Source: Oscillospiraceae bacterium (GTDB taxonomy: Bacteria; Bacillota; Clostridia; Oscillospirales; Ruminococcaceae). From it: a stretch of 8,123 nucleotides of DNA. The notes below the pieces were generated by a model. The model worked only from the letters and a program-made list of their open reading frames with translations, ran no database searches and was not told where the DNA came from. Of this stretch, positions 4,871 to 8,123 are shown in pieces. The translations under genes and the position numbers were made by a program. Location: positions 1 to 8,123 of the forward strand of contig CAADWC010000045.1 of NCBI GenBank assembly GCA_900752625.1. Direction: 5' to 3'. Every line of letters starts with the position of its first letter. Position 1 is the first letter of the stretch.

Positions 4871-6823
4871 ATGGCTATAGAAGAAATGGAGCTTGTTACT
4901 ATTGTCGGGCTTATGAGCGAGCTTGATTCGGTTCTGCTCAAATGCTGTGAAAGCGGCTGCTTTCATATGGAGCCTGCCTTTGTGTCCGCGTCCGAAAGCC
5001 ACGGGCTTAAGCTTCTTAACGATAAGAATCCTTACGATGTTCCTTTGAAAGGGCTGGCTTCGATAGCGACTTCGCTGGGAATAAAGCTTAAGGAAACCGA
5101 TTTTTCAGAGTGTTCTCTTGAAAGCGGAGAGGATTTCAGCTCGTTCTGCGACCGTCTTGAAAAGCCGTTGGCTGAGCTGTCGGAAAAGAAGCAGAAGGCT
5201 TTGCAGATAATTTCCGAGAGAAAGGGAGCCGTTATCCAGCTTAATCATCTGAAAGGTCTGAACGAGGAGTTTGACAGAATATTCAGCTGCCGGCACGTTG
5301 CGGTAAGAGTGGGAAAACTGCCTCTTGAAAGCCGGGAAAAGCTGGAGTTTTACGATCAGGAATTTTTCTTTGTTCCGTTTGATACTGACAGAAGCTTCTG
5401 CTGGGGAATGTATTTCTGCCCCTGTGAGATCAAGGATATTGTTGACGATCTTTTTAAATCTATGTATTTTGAAAGGATTGTTATTCCGGATTTTGTAACG
5501 GGAAATACCGCTGAGGCGTTTGAACGTATTAACGCTGAGATCGATGAGAACACCCAAAAAGTCAGAGCGTATGACGACAGTCTTTCCGGTTTCGCAAAAG
5601 AACATGAGGAAGAGATACAGCAGGCGTTCACTAAGCTGAAATTCAAGCATGACACGTTTGATCTGAGGAAAAATGTAGGAGCGCTGAAGGATAAGATATA
5701 TATAAAGGGCTTTATTCCGAAAAAAAATCACAAGAGTTTTGAAAAGCTGTTTGAAGACAGCAGGACTGTTTCGGTAGTATTTATGCCGCCTGAAGCCGAC
5801 GCCTCCTGCACACCTCCGACGGTGCTTAAGAATTCTTGGTTTGCAAAGCCTTTCGGTATGCTTGTGGAAATGTACGGGCTTCCGGACTACGGCGGGTTTA
5901 ATCCGACAGGCTTCGTGGCGATAACCTATTCGCTTCTGTTCGGAATAATGTTCGGCGACCTCGGTCAGGGCTTTCTGGTGTTTCTGCTTGGCTTGTTTAT
6001 CGGGCGGAAAATGTCTCCTCAGATGGGAGGTATAATGTCGAGAGTGGGAATTTCAAGCATGATTTTCGGAACGCTCTACGGCTCGGTATTCGGCTTTGAA
6101 GAGCTGCTTGATCCGATGTATGAAAGTCTGGGAATAGATTTTCTTCCGCTGAAAATATTCAAGCAGACCAACTTTATACTGCTTACTGCTGTTGCCATAG
6201 GAATAGCGTTGATAGTTATTTCTATAATTATAAACATTTACGTGGGGTTCAAGCAAAAGGATTATGAACGGGCAGTATTCGGCTGTAACGGAATAGCGGG
6301 ACTTGTGTTCTATACCTCTGTCGTTGTCGGAGTTGTCGGAACTATGCTGATGGATATTCACATTATGTCCAAGCCTTTTGTAGTTTTTCTTATAGTTATA
6401 CCTGCGCTGTGCATCTTCTGCCGGGTGCCGTTTGCGGCGGCAATGAAATACAGGGAATTCAGGTTGTCCGAAGACGGAGAAAAAATGACGATAGGAAATT
6501 TTATTGTTGAGAACTTTTTTGAAATGTTTGAATATGTCCTGAGCTACGTTTCCAATACCATGTCGTTCCTGAGGGTAGGAGGCTTCGTGCTTTCCCATGC
6601 CGGAATGATGCTTGTTGTAATGACGCTTATGGACGGGGCTGCATTGGCGGCTCAGCCGCTGGTAGCGGTTTTGGGAAATGCTTTCGTTATGATTATGGAG
6701 GGAATGATAGTAGCTATTCAGATAATCAGGCTTGAATTTTACGAGATATTCTCGCGGTTCTATGACGGGAACGGAAAACCCTTTGACCCGGTTGGAGTAA
6801 GATTCTCCTCGCAGGTCGATTGA
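4871..6823 (+). CDS. ntpI: V-type ATPase subunit I (a-type membrane stator)
   Basis: A 650-residue membrane subunit forming the ion half-channels beside the K ring and anchoring the peripheral stalk. Residues 1-325 are cytosolic, with charged helical segments around 95-130 and 215-255. The membrane half opens with LVEMYGLPDYGGFNPTGF (331-348) and FGIMFGDLGQGF (357-368), the family hallmark, and shows roughly seven to eight hydrophobic segments. Arg568 in SFLRVGGFVLSHAG (565-578) corresponds to the essential ion-path arginine of a/I subunits. Arg620 in QIIRLEFYEIFSRFY (617-631) matches the second conserved arginine. The ATG is preceded by AGAGGAG (4857-4863) at 7 nt. Subunit K follows after 32 nt. 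Length and motifs are complete; no frameshift was seen. Confidence 0.96.
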   Translation: MAIEEMELVTIVGLMSELDSVLLKCCESGCFHMEPAFVSASESHGLKLLNDKNPYDVPLKGLASIATSLGIKLKETDFSECSLESGEDFSSFCDRLEKPLAELSEKKQKALQIISERKGAVIQLNHLKGLNEEFDRIFSCRHVAVRVGKLPLESREKLEFYDQEFFFVPFDTDRSFCWGMYFCPCEIKDIVDDLFKSMYFERIVIPDFVTGNTAEAFERINAEIDENTQKVRAYDDSLSGFAKEHEEEIQQAFTKLKFKHDTFDLRKNVGALKDKIYIKGFIPKKNHKSFEKLFEDSRTVSVVFMPPEADASCTPPTVLKNSWFAKPFGMLVEMYGLPDYGGFNPTGFVAITYSLLFGIMFGDLGQGFLVFLLGLFIGRKMSPQMGGIMSRVGISSMIFGTLYGSVFGFEELLDPMYESLGIDFLPLKIFKQTNFILLTAVAIGIALIVISIIINIYVGFKQKDYERAVFGCNGIAGLVFYTSVVVGVVGTMLMDIHIMSKPFVVFLIVIPALCIFCRVPFAAAMKYREFRLSEDGEKMTIGNFIVENFFEMFEYVLSYVSNTMSFLRVGGFVLSHAGMMLVVMTLMDGAALAAQPLVAVLGNAFVMIMEGMIVAIQIIRLEFYEIFSRFYDGNGKPFDPVGVRFSSQVD

Positions 6824-6855
6824 TATATGATTACATTGTTTTGGAGGAATTTGTT

Positions 6856-7308
6856 ATGCTTAAATTATTTCTTTTACCACTTGCAGCAGTTGCTCTTCTG
6901 TGCGTGCCGTTTATCTTCATGGCGAAGAGAATAAAAAGCGGTAAGTCGCCTAAGGGTGCGTTTATCGGAAATCTATGCACCTTTGCGGGAGTTATGGGGC
7001 TTGGCATCATACTTCCGCTGGGAGGCTTTGTTTCAGCCGCGGCGGACGAGGGCAGCGTTATTGCAGCTCTTTCTACGGGCGCAGGACTCGGCTATCTTGC
7101 TGCGGCGCTTGCAGTAGGACTTTCCTGTATAGGCGCGGGCATTGCCGTTGCCGCAGGTGCTCCGGCAGCTATCGGCGCTGTTTCGGAGGACCCTAAGGCG
7201 TTCGTTAAGGCTCTTATATTCGTGGTTCTCGGCGAAGGTATTGCGCTTTACGGACTGCTTATCGCTATCCTGATAATTTCAAATATGGGAACGCTGCTTG
7301 GAATTTGA
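6856..7308 (+). CDS. ntpK: V-type ATPase proteolipid subunit K (c ring)
   Basis: A 150-residue proteolipid with four predicted membrane segments (about 3-23, 38-62, 77-107, 115-142), forming the rotating ring. The second half is a canonical hairpin: GLSCIGAGIAV (88-98), the polar loop AVSEDPKAF (108-116), and the carboxylate segment LGEGIALYGLL (125-135) with ion-binding Glu127. The first half is a divergent hairpin with no membrane carboxylate, so each chain carries one ion site. The residue aligned with the sodium-coordinating Gln of Na+ rings is Val98, and Glu127 is followed by Gly-Ile rather than Ser/Thr; only Tyr132 is kept. Protons are therefore the likelier ion (inference). The ATG at 6856 has GGAGG (6843-6847) 8 nt upstream; an in-frame TTG at 6820 overlapping ntpI lacks any such site. 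Confidence 0.93.
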   Translation: MLKLFLLPLAAVALLCVPFIFMAKRIKSGKSPKGAFIGNLCTFAGVMGLGIILPLGGFVSAAADEGSVIAALSTGAGLGYLAAALAVGLSCIGAGIAVAAGAPAAIGAVSEDPKAFVKALIFVVLGEGIALYGLLIAILIISNMGTLLGI

Positions 7309-7321
7309 ATTAATCTGAAAC

Positions 7322-7390
7322 GGAGGCGCGTCCATGTGCGCTGCGCATGGGATTTATTATGAAGTTTTATCTTATAAGCGACAATATTGA
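7322..7390 (+). promoter_or_regulatory. Unusual subunit F start region: displaced SD, hairpin, 18-codon overlapping ORF
   Basis: The only strong Shine-Dalgarno sequence, GGAGG (7322-7326), lies 32 nt before the subunit F ATG but exactly 7 nt before another ATG (7334). That ATG opens an out-of-frame ORF of 18 codons (7334-7390, MCAAHGIYYEVLSYKRQY) overlapping the first codons of subunit F. Between the two sits an 8 bp hairpin with a 3 nt loop (CCATGTGC 7332-7339 with GCGCATGG 7343-7350, one G-U pair). Folding it would bring the Shine-Dalgarno to about 11-13 nt from the real start. The only site close to ATG 7359 is a weak GGGA (7349-7352). Confidence 0.5.
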
Positions 7391-7667
7391 TACTCAGATC
7401 GGAATGCGTCTTGCAGGTGTCGAGGGCGTTGTGGCTCATACTTCTCAGGAGGTTTCAGAGGCTCTTGACAAAGCTATGGAGGCGGAGGATATCGGAGTTA
7501 TACTGATGACCGAACTTGCGGTAAAGCAATGCCGCGAGAAGGTTTATGGTTATAAGCTCAGCAGAAAGATCCCGCTTATAGTCGAGATACCAGACAGACA
7601 CGCAACCTCCAGAATTTCCGATACTATTTCAAGATATCTGAGAGAAGCTGTCGGAATCAAGCTGTAA
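7359..7667 (+). CDS. atpF: V-type ATPase subunit F (central stalk)
   Basis: A 102-residue cytosolic subunit of the vATP-synt_F family, which binds subunit D in the rotating central stalk and modulates activity. The N-terminal MKFYLISDNIDTQIGMRLAGVEG (start, then the G-x-R-L-A-G-V signature at 14-20) and the strand-helix pattern DIGVILMTELA (residues 44-54) fit the family, as does the overall length. IPLIVEIPDR (71-80) is also typical. Start at ATG 7359 because family members begin directly with the MKxxLISD strand; an in-frame ATG at 7347 would add four residues and lies in a hairpin. It follows subunit K by 50 nt. E. hirae calls this subunit NtpG, so the symbol is the generic one. See the separate entry for its odd initiation region. 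Confidence 0.93.
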   Translation: MKFYLISDNIDTQIGMRLAGVEGVVAHTSQEVSEALDKAMEAEDIGVILMTELAVKQCREKVYGYKLSRKIPLIVEIPDRHATSRISDTISRYLREAVGIKL

Positions 7668-7775
7668 ACTTTATTAAACGGGCAAAATAATACGCCGGAT
7701 CGGACGCTTGTAAAAAATCGGAACACGGCGGCAGACCGATCGTTGAATCTAAGGATTGAAATGAGTTGATAAACA
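7668..7775 (+). promoter_or_regulatory. F-E intercistronic region with a two-codon ORF and possible pseudoknot
   Basis: This 108 nt spacer precedes subunit E. The best Shine-Dalgarno word, AAGGA (7751-7755), is 20 nt from the subunit E ATG but 5 nt from ATG 7761, which opens a two-codon ORF (ATG AGT TGA, 7761-7769). That ORF ends 6 nt before the subunit E start, so reinitiation is possible. Upstream, CGCCG (7694-7698) can pair with CGGCG (7726-7730), and ATCGG (7699-7703) with CCGAT (7736-7740); together these cross as an H-type pseudoknot. A second ATCGG (7717-7721) competes for the same CCGAT. Confidence 0.35.
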
Positions 7776-8123
7776 ATGACAAACGAGGCACAGAAGCTGC
7801 GCCGTTTTAAGGACGCGGTTTATACCGAAGCCGAGGGAAAGGTAAATAAGCTTATTTCCGAAGCGTGGAAAGAGAAGGACGCAAAGCTTAAAGAAACGCA
7901 GAACAGCGTACGCAGCCGTATTTCTGACGAAAAGCTGCGGATCGACAAGGAACAGCGTCAGCGGCTTACCAGAGAGGTTTCTGCAGCAAGGCTTGAATCT
8001 CAGCGCAGGATCCTGCTTCACCGAGGAGAGCTTTCAGACAAGGTTTTTAGAAACGTGAAAAAACGTCTTGAGGATTTCAGAAACAGCGGCGGTTACGGGG
8101 CGGGGCGGGGAAAAGCCCGCAAA
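7776..8123 (+). CDS. ntpE: V-type ATPase subunit E, N-terminal part (cut by window end)
   Basis: The 116 residues present form the long N-terminal helix of the peripheral-stalk subunit E, which pairs with the coiled-coil subunit at the start of the operon. The charged helical run, for example WKEKDAKLKETQNSVRSRI (31-49), leads to ARLESQRRILLHRGELSDKV (71-90) and KKRLEDF (95-101), a conserved family pattern. Full-length members are about 190-210 residues, so roughly half is missing. ATG 7776 is the first possible start, since an in-frame TAA lies at 7770-7772. Its own ribosome site is poor (AAGGA 20 nt away). The last 30 bases are unusually G-rich and encode GAGRGKARK, unlike the family, which may be low-quality sequence at a contig edge. 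Confidence 0.85.
   Translation, partial: MTNEAQKLRRFKDAVYTEAEGKVNKLISEAWKEKDAKLKETQNSVRSRISDEKLRIDKEQRQRLTREVSAARLESQRRILLHRGELSDKVFRNVKKRLEDFRNSGGYGAGRGKARK

Noticed and set aside
5105..5731. Minus-strand frame of 208 codons
   Set aside because: It is antisense to the well-supported subunit I gene and has no family motifs.
6053..6598. Minus-strand frame of 181 codons
   Set aside because: It is antisense to the membrane half of subunit I; the His/Tyr/Asn-rich translation is the complement of hydrophobic codons.

Overview
The window looks like a chromosomal segment of a low-to-mid GC member of the Firmicutes (Clostridia), most likely a Ruminococcus-type member of the Oscillospiraceae. The pointers are strong AGGAGG-like ribosome binding sites, TTG starts, sigma-A promoters, a PheB-family (UPF0735) ACT protein next to threonine genes, and a bacterial V/A-type ATPase operon. 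The genus is inferred from protein style, not from a database match. No tRNA, rRNA, CRISPR array, insertion sequence or phage gene was seen.

Left half (minus strand, 2913 down to about 125): a three-gene threonine operon. A promoter with a consensus -35 and a 17 nt spacer (2958-2986) drives a PheB-like ACT protein (2467-2913, TTG start), homoserine dehydrogenase hom (1163-2401) and homoserine kinase thrB (191-1075). The operon ends at a 9 bp GC-rich terminator (138-164). Hom and ThrB carry out consecutive steps from aspartate semialdehyde to O-phosphohomoserine; threonine synthase is not in the window. The ACT protein is probably regulatory.

The middle (2914-3244) is an AT-rich divergent intergenic region with one promoter facing each way.

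Right half (plus strand, 3184 to the end): the first part of a V/A-type ATPase operon, in the order coiled-coil stalk subunit (G/H type, 3245-3550), C (3786-4823), I (4871-6823), K (6856-7308), F (7359-7667), E (7776 onward, cut by the window end). The catalytic subunits A, B and D are expected downstream. I and K form the ion-translocating membrane sector, C docks the rotor to the K ring, F belongs to the central stalk, and E with the coiled-coil protein forms the peripheral stalk.

The most unusual content lies between the ATPase genes. The 235 nt between the stalk gene and ntpC holds four consecutive hairpins, a possible three-way junction and a hairpin that covers the ntpC ribosome binding site. 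It could instead encode a 49-residue peptide. The start regions of subunits F and E also look odd: each has its best Shine-Dalgarno sequence aligned to a tiny ORF rather than to the subunit's own start codon, and at subunit F a hairpin separates the Shine-Dalgarno from the true start. Together these suggest translational or RNA-level tuning of subunit amounts. That is inference from sequence only.
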